This document shows, in pieces, positions 17,060 to 25,955 of a stretch of DNA of 64,000 nt. Within the stretch, counting starts at the first letter, position 1, and each line of letters starts with the position of its first letter. Origin of the DNA: Hornefia porci (GTDB taxonomy: Bacteria; Bacillota; Clostridia; Peptostreptococcales; Anaerovoracaceae); assembly GCF_001940235.1 (NCBI RefSeq), contig NZ_MJIE01000001.1:1488001-1552000 (forward strand), written 5' to 3'. The position numbers and the translations under genes are program-made. A model generated the notes under the pieces. The model did no database searches and had not been told where the DNA came from. It saw only the letters and a list, made by a program, of their open reading frames with translations.

Positions 17060-17896
17060 TTGAAAGTTGCGATTGTTAACGAAGAACGTAAGGTTCGGGA
17101 GTATTTTGTCGTGCTCCTAAAAGAGTATGCGGCGGATAAGCCGATTACCGTGGACTGCGTTTTGTTCGAGAGCGGCGATGCGTTTCTGGCGTCAGAGGAC
17201 TTCGACCGGTTTGATGTTGTTTTTCTGGATATCGGTCCGACTGATGCGGGCGACGCGATACCTGCAAAGCATGCGACTGATGCAGGCAGCGTGATACCGG
17301 CAGAGCATGCGACTGATGCGGGCAGCGTGATACCGGCAAAGCATGCGACCAGAGTGAAGAACTCAAAGGGACTGGAAACAGCGGCAGCTCTGCGCAAAGC
17401 ATCGGGCACCACAATGATCATACTCTTAGCTGAAAATCGAGATTACCTGAACACGGCCTTTTCCCTCCACGCATTCGATTATCTCCTGAAGCCGGTGAGC
17501 CGCCGGCGCTTTCAGAAGCTGATGGACGACCTTTGTCGCTACCTGTTCCACGAGCACGGATATCTCGAATTCACCGCCGACCGGAAGCGAATCTGCCTGC
17601 CTCTCAAATCCCTCATCTCCTGCCAGAGCAGCGGCCATTATATGAACATCCGCGATGTCGAGAAGCGTTTCTGGCGCACACGAATGACGATGTCTCAGTT
17701 AACAGGGCTGCTGGACGGTGACCCGCGTTTTCTCTCCATCAACAAAGGCATCATCGTCAATCTCGACCATGTTTCCACGATGAGGGACGGCCTTTGTACT
17801 ACAAAAGACGGCTGCAGCTTCCCACTCAGAGTCCGGCAGCGAACCCAGCTGATTAATCACTGGCGGGAATACATATTCCTGAAACAAAGCCGGTAA
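17060..17896 (+). CDS. Orphan LytTR-family response regulator with repeat insertion
   Basis: 278 residues. An N-terminal receiver domain (MKVAIVNEE, phosphoacceptor Asp57 in VVFLDI, conserved Lys144 in LLKPV) precedes a C-terminal LytTR DNA-binding domain (about 165-275, with FLSINKGIIVNLDHV). The first acidic-pocket residue is Asn7 in place of the usual Asp. The start is TTG at 17060 with GAAGG 8 nt upstream. Between Asp57 and the usual GLE(T/V)A helix lies a 36-residue insertion built of three copies of a 12-residue unit, TDAGSVIPAKHA. No kinase is next to it. It could respond to a remote kinase or be phosphorylation-independent; its targets may include the repeat-flanked adhesin, but this is conjecture. 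Confidence 0.85.
   Translation: MKVAIVNEERKVREYFVVLLKEYAADKPITVDCVLFESGDAFLASEDFDRFDVVFLDIGPTDAGDAIPAKHATDAGSVIPAEHATDAGSVIPAKHATRVKNSKGLETAAALRKASGTTMIILLAENRDYLNTAFSLHAFDYLLKPVSRRRFQKLMDDLCRYLFHEHGYLEFTADRKRICLPLKSLISCQSSGHYMNIRDVEKRFWRTRMTMSQLTGLLDGDPRFLSINKGIIVNLDHVSTMRDGLCTTKDGCSFPLRVRQRTQLINHWREYIFLKQSR
17240..17347 (+). repeat. Three tandem 36-bp units inside the receiver domain
   Basis: Units at 17240-17275, 17276-17311 and 17312-17347 begin ACTGATGC(G/A)GGC and end GCATGCG. They preserve the reading frame and the second and third differ at only two bases. Confidence 0.95.
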
Positions 17897-17904
17897 CGCG
17901 CATA

Positions 17905-18007
17905 GCCGGCCGGCGAGCCGAAGCAGCAAGCCGGTGACGGCGAGGACGACCGCGGCACGACGCAACCGGCCGGCGAGCCGGCTGCGAGGGGGCGACCGCG
18001 GCACGAC
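17905..18007. repeat. GC-rich direct repeats after the LytTR gene
   Basis: CCGGCCGGCGAGCCG occurs at about 17906 and 17966, and CGACCGCGGCACGAC at 17947 and 17993. The array resembles the CGGCGA tracts at 830 and 16560. The remaining gap to 18556 holds two dispersed hairpin repeats and no gene. Confidence 0.7.
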
Positions 18008-18206
18008 ATAGCCTCACGAAAGTTTGCTCAAATGGCATTCGGTTTGTATACAGTCGGAATTGGTTCGAAGCGGAGGTCGCACTGTACGATAGAAGTCGAA
18101 TTTGGGTTAGATCTTTTGTCCAGTCACATGAATCTGCGGAATATAATGAACTTAATGTTCAATAACTGGTTCTCCGCGCCAGATGACGAGTTAGATGGTG
18201 GTCAGC

Positions 18207-18245
18207 GTTGCCACATTTTTGATTTTTTTTGCGTTTTGTGGCAGA
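18207..18245 (-). repeat. Dispersed hairpin repeat, copy B (reverse orientation)
   Basis: GTTGCCACATTTTT, T-rich centre, TTTTGTGGCAGA. The 7-bp core TGCCACA/TGTGGCA is intact. It faces copy C 150 bp away in opposite orientation. Confidence 0.75.
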
Positions 18246-18383
18246 TTTTATTACAGTTTCTTCCATTTTTGGTAAATAATTCAATATAAGGCAAGTCTAA
18301 CCGGTGTCTTTTTACCGTTTACACAAAATGGCAGCATAAAATCTGGACTACATGTATATTTTCCAGGGTTTTGAGCGGAAAGC

Positions 18384-18440
18384 CTGCCACATTTTTGGTT
18401 TTTTTGTAAAATGTGGCAACTCCTATCAGCACGATAGGTT
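18384..18440 (+). repeat. Dispersed hairpin repeat, copy C (forward)
   Basis: CTGCCACATTTT / AAAATGTGGCA gives an 11-bp stem around a T-rich loop. It is followed by AA, CT and a second small hairpin CCTATC-agcac-GATAGG. This is the best preserved copy. Confidence 0.8.
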
Positions 18441-18555
18441 TATAGGCACGATTTCTTCATTTACCCTTCCCGGTGCGAGCACCACAGCATACCTTCCGAC
18501 CGGATTTTTCTGAATAATACAGAATCCATCCGAAGAGTGCCGGCCGCATTTCGCC

Positions 18556-20769
18556 TCAGGCCTCCGAATCATATTTATGGAGCAGCCATCGGAAATCGTG
18601 ACACCGTATATGAATCCAACCGGGTCTTACAACGCAATCCGATTCCATAATATCCGGATCTGTCATCGTCCCATAAGGATCTGCGGTCGAAATTCCGACG
18701 GATGTGGCGGTGCCGGCAGCGGCACCGGTCGCAGCAGCCTCAGCAACGCCGGCGGCGGCATCGGTCGCGGCATCGATAATAGCGGCCAGGCTTACGCCGG
18801 CAGCGGCACCAGTCGCAACAGCCTCAGCAACGCCGGCAGCGTCATCGGTCGCAGCAGCCTCAGCAACGCCGGCAGCGGCACCGGTCGCGGTGATCTCGGA
18901 AGCGCCGGACAGGACAGCTTCGAGGATGGCGGCGGGGGCCTGCATCAGATCCAGGCAGGGCCCGTCGGTGTCCAGCCGGATGTCCTGGTCGTCGTCGCCG
19001 AAGTTGAACAGGGCGAGAAGCTTCTGGCCCCGGTGGTAGCGGCCGATGCCCAGAACGTGGTCGCTGCCGGTGTTGATAATCCAGCAGTCGGCTGCGGAAT
19101 CGAAGGCTGGAAGAGCCGCACGGATGCTGATCAGTTTCCGGAGAGTCAGGAAGATTCGGCCTTCGCGGGTGGAGGGGTCGCTGCGCAGGGCCGCATCCTC
19201 CCAGCGAAAGCGGCCCCGGTGGATGTACCGGGAGTCGTCCCGGCGAAGGGGATCATCATGGTAAGTATAATCATTGGTCTGACCGATTTCGTCGCCGCTG
19301 TATAATACGGGGACACCGCTTTGTGTCAGAAGGAACGCGTGCAGCATAATATCGCGGCGAACCGTCCAGTCGAGCTTTTCTTTGTCACCCTCATACTCTG
19401 CCGCCTCAATGCCGCAGAGAGAAGCCGTCGTTCCGCAGAGACGCGCGTCGCCGCGGAGCTGATCGTCGTTATAAAGCTCGCCGCGGGAGGGACTGCCCGG
19501 CCATCTGCCTGTCAGAAAATCGTTCAGAAATTTTTTGTGAGCCGTCTGCTCCGCGCCGAACTGCGCCAGGAAATCATAGTCCAGTCCCCAGCCGATATCG
19601 TCGTGGCTGCGAAGATAATTCAGGAAGGTGAATTCCCGGGGCAGACCGTATACGATGCTCAACTGGTGCTCCAGAAGCCGGACATCCTTTGTCGCCACAG
19701 TGTGCCAGGTCGTCGCCATCGTCGTGACATTATAGAGCATATCACACTCCGGCTTTTCGACTGTGCCGAAATAAGGCATCACCTTACCGGGCTCCATCAC
19801 CACCTCGCCCAGCAGCAGCGTTCCGGGACAGACCACCCCCGCCGCCAGACGCAGGAGCCGTACCAGGCTGTGAACCTCGGGCTGGTTGCGGCAGTCAGTG
19901 CCGCGGCGTTTCCAGATATAAGGCACCGCATCCAGGCGAACGATGTCCACCCCGTGATTACAAAGATTGAGCATGGCCTCGGTCATGTCATTGAACACTG
20001 TCGGGTTGGCGTAGTTCAGATCCCACTGATAGGGATAGAACATCGTCATGACCACCTTACCGGCCTCACTGCACCAGGTGAAGTTCCCCGGAGCCGTTGT
20101 CGGAAAGACATCCGGAATATAGGGCTCGAACTGATTGGGGACGTCCCAGCCGTCAAAGAAGAAATAGCGCGCCTGGGCGTCCGGGTCCCCGGCCCTGGCT
20201 TTCTTCGCCCACTCGTGCTCATCGCTGGTATGATTCATCACAAAATCAAGACAGACAGCGATGTCTTTTTTGTGGCAGTCCCTCGTAAGACGGGCCAGAT
20301 CCTTCATGCTCCCCAGCCGGGGGTCCACCTCCGTAAAGTCAGAAACCGCATAACCGCCGTCGCTCTTTCCCTCCGGACTTTTCAGAAGCGGCATCAGATG
20401 GAGATAATTCACCCCGCATTCCTCGATATACGACAGATGCTCCCGGACTCCCTCGAGAGTCCCGGCAAAGCTGTCCACATAGAGGCACATCCCGAGCGTC
20501 CGTCCGCTTTTGTACCAGCCCGATCCTTCTCTTTGCTCATCCCATTTGTGCAGAGCGGCGCTCCGTTCCGCGTACATCCGGCGGAGCATTTCAGTGAAAT
20601 AGGAAAACGCCTGCTCATCATTGTGATACAGCTCACAGTAGAGCCACTTCATCTCATCATAACAGGCAGCAAGGCGTTCCCGAAAAATCCGCTCCCGGCG
20701 CTCCGCAGCAGATTCTCGTCTGCGTGCGGACGTATTCTTTTCCGAAGTGTTCTTTGTTTTCCTGCTCAT
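18556..20769 (-). CDS. Amylosucrase-like GH13 enzyme with Ala-rich C-terminal insertion
   Basis: 737 residues. The (beta/alpha)8 domain shows GH13 signature regions: DFVMNHTSDEHEW, DIVRLDAVPYIWKR (nucleophile Asp near 277), LLGEVVMEPG (acid/base Glu near 322) and YLRSHDDIGW. The order and the N-terminal helical region (FFTEMLRRMYAERS-like) match amylosucrase and sucrose hydrolase of family GH13_4, which use sucrose to build alpha-glucan or release glucose and fructose. The C-terminal beta domain is interrupted at about 621-690 by an Ala/Gly/Thr repeat (AAAGVAEAAATG units). GAGGAAAGAAA precedes ATG 20769, which overlaps the stop of the fructokinase gene by 4 nt (ATGA), a coupled pair that fits fructose release. 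No signal peptide, so cytoplasmic. Confidence 0.88.
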   Translation of the reverse strand: MSRKTKNTSEKNTSARRRESAAERRERIFRERLAACYDEMKWLYCELYHNDEQAFSYFTEMLRRMYAERSAALHKWDEQREGSGWYKSGRTLGMCLYVDSFAGTLEGVREHLSYIEECGVNYLHLMPLLKSPEGKSDGGYAVSDFTEVDPRLGSMKDLARLTRDCHKKDIAVCLDFVMNHTSDEHEWAKKARAGDPDAQARYFFFDGWDVPNQFEPYIPDVFPTTAPGNFTWCSEAGKVVMTMFYPYQWDLNYANPTVFNDMTEAMLNLCNHGVDIVRLDAVPYIWKRRGTDCRNQPEVHSLVRLLRLAAGVVCPGTLLLGEVVMEPGKVMPYFGTVEKPECDMLYNVTTMATTWHTVATKDVRLLEHQLSIVYGLPREFTFLNYLRSHDDIGWGLDYDFLAQFGAEQTAHKKFLNDFLTGRWPGSPSRGELYNDDQLRGDARLCGTTASLCGIEAAEYEGDKEKLDWTVRRDIMLHAFLLTQSGVPVLYSGDEIGQTNDYTYHDDPLRRDDSRYIHRGRFRWEDAALRSDPSTREGRIFLTLRKLISIRAALPAFDSAADCWIINTGSDHVLGIGRYHRGQKLLALFNFGDDDQDIRLDTDGPCLDLMQAPAAILEAVLSGASEITATGAAAGVAEAAATDDAAGVAEAVATGAAAGVSLAAIIDAATDAAAGVAEAAATGAAAGTATSVGISTADPYGTMTDPDIMESDCVVRPGWIHIRCHDFRWLLHKYDSEA
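18700..18905 (-). repeat. In-frame Ala/Gly repeat in the amylosucrase tail
   Basis: Units of about 42 bp, GCAACGCCGGCAGCGGCACC with variants, repeat four to five times. They encode (A/V)ATGAAAGVAEAA. The reading frame stays open and the normal C-terminal strands resume afterwards. Confidence 0.85.
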
Positions 20770-21752
20770 TTTCTTTCCTCAGCGTTTCCGCAAAGCTCCT
20801 CCACCTCTTCACGGGTCGGCATCACCCGGAGTGCTCCCCTGCGCGTCGTCACGACGGACGCGGCCGCGTTGGCGAATACCAGCATGCTCCGCAGGTCGCC
20901 GACGGACAGGTCGTCCAGCCCATGCTCCAGAACAAAATCAAGTACGCAGGCGCCGAAGGTGTCCCCCGCGCCGGTGGTTTCAATCGTTTTTTCGTTCAAA
21001 AAAGCGGGAACCCTGAAGCGAAAGCCTTTGTAGCACGCAAGACTTCCCTCCGGACCCATGGACAGGCAGATCAGACGGATTCCCGGATAGTCCCTCTGCA
21101 GAACGTCCAGGCCGGCGTCGAAATCCTCCTCGCCCGTGAACCAGCGGATCTCATTGTCCGCGATTTTCAGGATATCACAATGAGCCAGACCGTAGGCAGT
21201 CTGGCGTCTGGCCTCCTCCTCACTCTCCCAGAGAGGCGGCCGGAGATTCGGATCGAAGGACCTGATGCAGCCGGATTCCTCCGCAGCACGAACGGCTTCC
21301 CGCGTCGCACTGCGCACCGGCTCATCCGTCAGAGACAGAGTGCCGAAATGAAAAATCCTCGCCCGCCGGATCCGGTCGCAGTCTACCTCCTCGGGCAGCA
21401 AAGACATGTCCGCGCCGGGCTTCCGGTAGAAGGAGAAATCGCGGTCACCGTCAGGAAGCTTTTCCACAAAGGCAAGTGTGGTGTGATTCTCCGGATCCTT
21501 CCTCAGGCCTCCGATGTCGATACCCTGCTCGACCACAGCCTTTGTCAGCTGCCGGCCAAAAATATCGTCCCCCACCTTGCCGATAAAAGCGACCTTCCGA
21601 CCCAGCCTGGTCAGCATCGAGAGGACATTGCAGGGCGCACCGCCCGGATTCGCCTCATAGGTCGGATTTCCCTGACCGGAAGGTCCACATTCTGTAAAGT
21701 CGATGAGCAGTTCACCCAGAGCTGTCACGTCAATATCTTTCTCTAAATTCAT
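20766..21752 (-). CDS. Fructokinase (PfkB/ribokinase family)
   Basis: 328 residues. The PfkB family signatures are present: GGAPCNVLSMLTRLG near residue 40 (sugar binding) and the C-terminal ETTGAGDTFGACVLDF (ATP/anion hole, with catalytic Asp in GAGD, about 264). FIGKVGDD and PNLRPPLW also match bacterial fructokinases. It would make fructose 6-phosphate from the fructose released by the downstream amylosucrase-like enzyme. ATG 21752 is preferred over an adjacent GTG because GGAG lies 6 nt upstream. It is first gene of a two-gene operon. Confidence 0.88.
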   Translation of the reverse strand: MNLEKDIDVTALGELLIDFTECGPSGQGNPTYEANPGGAPCNVLSMLTRLGRKVAFIGKVGDDIFGRQLTKAVVEQGIDIGGLRKDPENHTTLAFVEKLPDGDRDFSFYRKPGADMSLLPEEVDCDRIRRARIFHFGTLSLTDEPVRSATREAVRAAEESGCIRSFDPNLRPPLWESEEEARRQTAYGLAHCDILKIADNEIRWFTGEEDFDAGLDVLQRDYPGIRLICLSMGPEGSLACYKGFRFRVPAFLNEKTIETTGAGDTFGACVLDFVLEHGLDDLSVGDLRSMLVFANAAASVVTTRRGALRVMPTREEVEELCGNAEERK

Positions 21753-21850
21753 CACATACTCCGTTCCATCGCCAGATCAGCGTCTGCCGCACATTCCGTC
21801 TGTTGTCCCGCACGCCGGATTCCGGCGGCCGGGCGCGTTGTATCTGGTTT

Positions 21851-21859
21851 ATTATAGCA
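21851..21859 (-). promoter_or_regulatory. Extended -10 promoter for the sucrose operon
   Basis: Minus strand TGCTATAAT is an extended -10 (TGn-TATAAT); the -35 region is poor. About 95 nt lie between it and the fructokinase start. Confidence 0.5.
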
Positions 21860-21936
21860 CACTATGCAGTAGTTGGAACAGAAAATTCAGGCGACCGCGG
21901 GGCGCGGAGCCGGGCGCGGGAACGATGGGCAGAAAA

Positions 21937-22821
21937 CTATCGGGCCCGCAGCATGTTCGCAAACCGGCGGGCGGCGACCTTTGCGGTATCGCGCCGGGTC
22001 AGGAGAACAACATGGCGAATCGGGATTTGTTCTTCAAGGCTGACCCGGGAGAGACGGCCGCTGCGGATTGCGGCTTTTGTCATCTGCTCCGGCAGAAACC
22101 CGAGCCCCAGACCGTGCTCCACCAGCGACAAAACCTGATCTGACGAGGCCACCTCCATATCCGGACGGAAAATCAGTCCCTGCTCCAGAAACAGCCGCCT
22201 GTAAAACTCGAAGGTCATAGTCCCTTTCCCGTGTGAAATCAGAGGGAAATCCTCCAGATCCGCCAGACGGCGACATGCTTTTGCACCGCGGCGAAACGCA
22301 CCGCCGGCCACCAGCGTTTCCTGAAACTTCAGCAGCCGTTTCACTTCGATGCCTTCCGCATCCGCTACCGGCGTGGTCACAACCGCAAAATCAATCTTCC
22401 CCTGGCGCAGCTGCTCCCGCGCCTGCGAAGTAGAATAGTTATGAATGTGAAGACGGATTCCCGGATACGCCTCGTGGAACTCCTTCAGTTTTTCTGTCAG
22501 ATAGAGGGCCATCGCGTTTTCACTGGCGCCGATAGTCAGATAACCGCGCTGCAGCTCCAGCGTTTCCGCCAGAACACTTTCCCCCTGCGACAAAGCCTCG
22601 ACCGCCGTTTCAACATACGGAAAAAGCTCAGCCCCTTCCTTTGTCAGCGATGCGCCCCGATTAGAACGGCAGAGAAGCTCGCATCCGAGTTCCTCCTCAA
22701 GGCGGTTCATCGTCCGGGTGACATTCGGCTGACTGCTGTTCAGCGCTTCCGCGGCCTTAGTGAAGCTGCCGCATTTGACAACAAAGTAAAATACCCGATA
22801 ATGTTCATAGTTGACGTCCAT
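21937..22821 (-). CDS. LysR-family transcriptional regulator
   Basis: 294 residues from ATG 22821, which has AGGAGG 6 nt upstream; a longer frame to 22866 is less likely. The N-terminal winged helix (FYFVVKCGSFTKAAEALNSSQ, then NVTRTMNRLEEELG) and a typical co-inducer domain (YLTIGASENAMALYLTEKL; SLVEHGLGLGFLP) are clear. It lies upstream of, and in the same direction as, the fructokinase/amylosucrase pair, so control of sucrose use is possible. The separate extended -10 between them argues that they are distinct transcripts. Confidence 0.86.
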   Translation of the reverse strand: MDVNYEHYRVFYFVVKCGSFTKAAEALNSSQPNVTRTMNRLEEELGCELLCRSNRGASLTKEGAELFPYVETAVEALSQGESVLAETLELQRGYLTIGASENAMALYLTEKLKEFHEAYPGIRLHIHNYSTSQAREQLRQGKIDFAVVTTPVADAEGIEVKRLLKFQETLVAGGAFRRGAKACRRLADLEDFPLISHGKGTMTFEFYRRLFLEQGLIFRPDMEVASSDQVLSLVEHGLGLGFLPEQMTKAAIRSGRLSRVSLEEQIPIRHVVLLTRRDTAKVAARRFANMLRAR

Positions 22822-23057
22822 ATTCGCCTCCTGGCTCGCCCGGTTCAGCAGATTCACAGCCTCCATCTCCGCTGAAAGTTCATATCAAATTGATATACCT
22901 ATCATCATAACAATTAATTTTACAGATATCAAGTTTTTTCATATAATGAAGATGATGATACTCCGCGGCACTCCGGTCGTATTCTGCCGGCAAGTCCGCT
23001 CTCAGTCCGGTCCGCGGTTCGGGAATTCTGATTTTCAGAGGAAGGAGCTGTATTGCA

Positions 23058-23447
23058 ATGGTAATGAATTTGTTAGAGGCGCTGATGATTATCTGCTTCG
23101 GGCTTTCCTGGCCGATTTCGATTTACCGTTCCTACGTTTCGCGGACGGCGAAAGGAAAAAGTCTGTTTTTCGAGGTCTTCCTCTGGATCGGCTATGTTTT
23201 CGGCATCACACGCAAGATTCTGCAGCTGAACGCGGGCGACAACATCAATGCCCTGTTCTATCTGGGGCTGGTCTTCTATATCCTGAATATTATTGAAATC
23301 ACTGTCGATATGGGCCTCTATTTCAGAAACAGCCGTCTGGACCGGATCCGCGATGCGGCTCTCGAGGCAGAGCTCGTGAAGGGCGAGGTCGCCGAAGACA
23401 TCCTCAGCAGCATATCTGAGAATGAGGATTTCGAGAGCACAAAATAA
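23058..23447 (+). CDS. Small membrane protein, PQ-loop/SemiSWEET-like
   Basis: 129 residues with three predicted helices. The first contains CFGLSWPISIYRSYVSRTAKGKS, resembling the PQ-loop pattern (proline after a polar/hydrophobic stretch, then YR..S.KGKS) of SemiSWEET-type proteins. The proline is in WP rather than PQ. A charged 40-residue tail follows helix three. GAAGGAG lies about 12 nt upstream, a little long. If it is SemiSWEET-like it would dimerise to transport a small sugar, consistent with nearby sucrose genes, but this is tentative. It faces the GHKL kinase gene convergently. Confidence 0.65.
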   Translation: MVMNLLEALMIICFGLSWPISIYRSYVSRTAKGKSLFFEVFLWIGYVFGITRKILQLNAGDNINALFYLGLVFYILNIIEITVDMGLYFRNSRLDRIRDAALEAELVKGEVAEDILSSISENEDFESTK

Positions 23448-23525
23448 ACATCGGAGGCTGCGGCGCGGTTCGCAGAAGTTTCCGTATGCTTCCGGCTCGC
23501 CGAACTTCGACCTGCTCTCTGCCGC

Positions 23526-24854
23526 TCAGACTTTGCCGGCGATCAGGACGCGGGCGACAAATTCCCGGCCCTCCCGGTCGTAGGTCACGCCACCGTCATA
23601 TCTTGCCACGGCGGCGTTTACGTTGCTGATTCCGTGACCGTGGAGGCGGCGGTCGCCTTTGGAGGTCGAGCGGATGCTCTGGCTCACGTTGACATTATCC
23701 CGAATTTCATTTCTGACCTCGATGATGCTTCTGTTTTCATCTGTCACAAAATATACCTCGACGGAGTCGAACCCGTTGTTCTTTGTATACTCTACAGCAT
23801 TCTCCAGAAGGTTCGCCAGAATGACGCACAAATCATAGTCCGAGGTGAAATAAGGATCGCACAGGCGGCCGTGGCAGCGCAGCCGTACCCCGCTGTTGTA
23901 GGCGGCCAGCGATTTCTCGAAAATAATCACATCCGCGATTTTGTTCCCGGAACGGAAAATCGGCAGACCGTTCAGCTCCGGTCGCTCCCGGCACTGGGAC
24001 AGATAATCCAGCAGCTTGTCGTTGTCACGGTGCTCCGCCAGACCGCTGATCACCTCCAGGTGGTGCCGCATGTCGTGGCGGTAACGGCGGTATTCATTTT
24101 CACGCTTTTCCAGAGCGGACAGATAAGTGTTATAGGAATCGACATACTGATTCAGACTCGCCTGCTCGTAGGACACTCTGCGCCGGGCGGAATCCACCAG
24201 GATGATAGCGAGACTGAAGGCGGCGATCATGATAAATCCGAGGACAAACAGCTGCAGAAGACGCCCGCCGCCCTCCGGCGTGTTTTCCGCGGCCACCGTC
24301 ACAACATACGTAAAGAACAGCGACGCCGCCGTGATACAGATCACCGACAGACGTCCGATATAGATCCGCCAGTGCCTCTGACTCTGGAAGAACACAATCA
24401 GGAGCAGCGCCAGCGTCGCGACCAGCGCCAGAACAAAATTCGTGGACTGCGAATATTCCAGCAGCGCCTTGCGCCCGGTCAGATTCAGCAGGAACAGCAC
24501 GATCACGTCCAGAAACGACTGGAGGGAGTAGCACAGACAGAACGCCAGAACACGATCCGGCAGCCTGCATCTCAGAAAGCAGAACGCGAACAGGACTGCG
24601 AATCCCGTGCTCAGAATCACCGCGTTGTCCGCTACACTGAATGGAAGACTTCCGGCGAGCGCACCGGCCCCGGCTCCGGTCTTCCCGGCATCAAACAGCA
24701 CACTGGCGGCGCCTGCCGTCACAAATGCGAGTGCAGCCGCGCCTGCGGGCACAAGGATTCTGTTCCTGTCACGCACAAAATCTCCCCGGTAGAAGATAAT
24801 CAGCAGCAGCGTATATTCCGCCAGCGAAAGGAACTGTGTCATCACCTGCACCAT
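23526..24854 (-). CDS. GHKL-type sensor histidine kinase (AgrC-like)
   Basis: 442 residues from ATG 24854. Six to seven N-terminal membrane helices (about 1-225) form the sensor, with no large extracellular domain. A short coiled region leads to the His box YRHDMRHHLEV (near 265), the N box NLLENAVEYTKNN and the G box HGHGISNV. This layout is that of AgrC/ComD-family kinases that detect peptides or membrane signals. The start lies 1 nt beyond the stop of the partner LytTR regulator, so translation is coupled. No AgrB/AgrD-type peptide-processing genes are visible nearby. Confidence 0.87.
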   Translation of the reverse strand: MVQVMTQFLSLAEYTLLLIIFYRGDFVRDRNRILVPAGAAALAFVTAGAASVLFDAGKTGAGAGALAGSLPFSVADNAVILSTGFAVLFAFCFLRCRLPDRVLAFCLCYSLQSFLDVIVLFLLNLTGRKALLEYSQSTNFVLALVATLALLLIVFFQSQRHWRIYIGRLSVICITAASLFFTYVVTVAAENTPEGGGRLLQLFVLGFIMIAAFSLAIILVDSARRRVSYEQASLNQYVDSYNTYLSALEKRENEYRRYRHDMRHHLEVISGLAEHRDNDKLLDYLSQCRERPELNGLPIFRSGNKIADVIIFEKSLAAYNSGVRLRCHGRLCDPYFTSDYDLCVILANLLENAVEYTKNNGFDSVEVYFVTDENRSIIEVRNEIRDNVNVSQSIRSTSKGDRRLHGHGISNVNAAVARYDGGVTYDREGREFVARVLIAGKV

Positions 24855-24855
24855 G

Positions 24856-25560
24856 TCAGCACCCCCATCTCTTCCTGAAGCTCGACGCACAGTAGCCGGC
24901 GTAGGCCCGTTTCACCGAAGTAAGCATTCTCTTCGATACCGGAAGCACAATATTATTGTCCATGGTAATCTCCTTCCAGGGTCTGGAATACCTCTGCACA
25001 TGCTGAAGGTTGATGATGTATGATTTGTGACACTGTACAAAGAGCCGGGGATCCAGCCGGGAAACGAGTTCCTTCAGCGACCCGGTTTCCAGCTCACTTT
25101 CTCCCGTGGAATAGTAGACGCGGTGGTACCCCCGCTCTGCCTGAAAATACACGATATTGTCATCATCATTCAGCAGCTGGAGCGTCGATGCGAGGCGGGC
25201 AAAGAACGCCTCCTCGTCCACAGGCTTTGTGATAAATCCGCATACGTTTCTGCCGTAGGCCTCCGGACCAAGCTCACCGTGGCTGGTGACAAAGAGAATC
25301 AGCGTGCTGCTGCGATGAAGCTGCAGGTATTCCATCAGCTCGATGCCGGACATCCCTGTCTCCATCTCGATATCCAGCAACAGAAGATCCGGATTCCCCG
25401 GAGACATGTCCGCCCGCTCCAGCAGCTCCGCGGCGCTGGAAAAAAACTGAATTCTGAACTGTCTCTTTGTCCGGACCGCGTACGTCCGGCACAGATCGGC
25501 AAGCTCGCTGCGGGAAGCCGCGTCATCGTCACATATTCCGATATTAACAAGATCCTTCAT
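24856..25560 (-). CDS. LytTR-family response regulator (AgrA-like)
   Basis: 234 residues. The receiver domain has the acidic pair in GICDDD (9-12), phosphoacceptor Asp in LLLLDIEMETGMSG and Lys in FITKPVD. The LytTR domain (about 135-230) contains FVQCHKSYIINLQHV. Unlike the regulator at 17060 its DIE.....MSGIELM loop is intact. It is first gene of a two-gene operon with the GHKL kinase. It would bind paired direct repeats near target promoters; such repeats occur at 25914-25948 in the divergent region. Confidence 0.88.
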   Translation of the reverse strand: MKDLVNIGICDDDAASRSELADLCRTYAVRTKRQFRIQFFSSAAELLERADMSPGNPDLLLLDIEMETGMSGIELMEYLQLHRSSTLILFVTSHGELGPEAYGRNVCGFITKPVDEEAFFARLASTLQLLNDDDNIVYFQAERGYHRVYYSTGESELETGSLKELVSRLDPRLFVQCHKSYIINLQHVQRYSRPWKEITMDNNIVLPVSKRMLTSVKRAYAGYCASSFRKRWGC

Positions 25561-25913
25561 TCAATCCTTGTCCCTTCATGGTTACGAAAACGTTTTCTTC
25601 CTGTTCACCTTCCTTTTCACCCGCGCATTTCTCCGCATCTGAAACACCGACGGTTTACCCGCCGCACACTCAACATATAATTCATGATAGCATTCCCCCT
25701 TCGCATGTCAAGATTTTTCCTCCCGTGTTCAGGAAAGATTTTCCTCCTGCGTCCACGATATCCTTCTCATTTCGCGACCGCGATATATTTTCCCTCCTGC
25801 GACCGCGAGAGATTCGCCCGTTAAATCAAAAAACCGCCCGTTAAATAAATATGAACTGTTTTTTTCTCTTCCGCAATAGTATTATATTGCCATGGGATGG
25901 ATTTTAGTTTACT
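25561..25913. other. Intergenic region upstream of the two-component operon
   Basis: No gene is supported. C/T-rich stretches include doubled words (TTTTCCTCCTGCG or TTTCCCTCCTGCG near 25740-25800 and CGCCCGTTAAAT near 25815-25846). The promoter of the two-component operon should lie here but I cannot place it convincingly. Confidence 0.4.
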
Positions 25914-25948
25914 TTGACACGAAAGGGGTTTCGTTGACAGAAAGGGGG
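25914..25948 (+). promoter_or_regulatory. Paired direct repeats TTGACA(C)GAAAGGGG
   Basis: TTGACACGAAAGGGG and TTGACAGAAAGGGGG start exactly 20 bp apart, about two helical turns. The second includes the ribosome-binding site of the leader peptide. They might be a LytTR-type binding pair or translational control sequence. Confidence 0.45.
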
Positions 25949-25955
25949 TCTTCCC

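Noticed and set aside
17060..17060. ATG at 17056 as start of the orphan LytTR regulator
   Set aside because: That ATG is in a different frame; the receiver frame begins with TTG at 17060.
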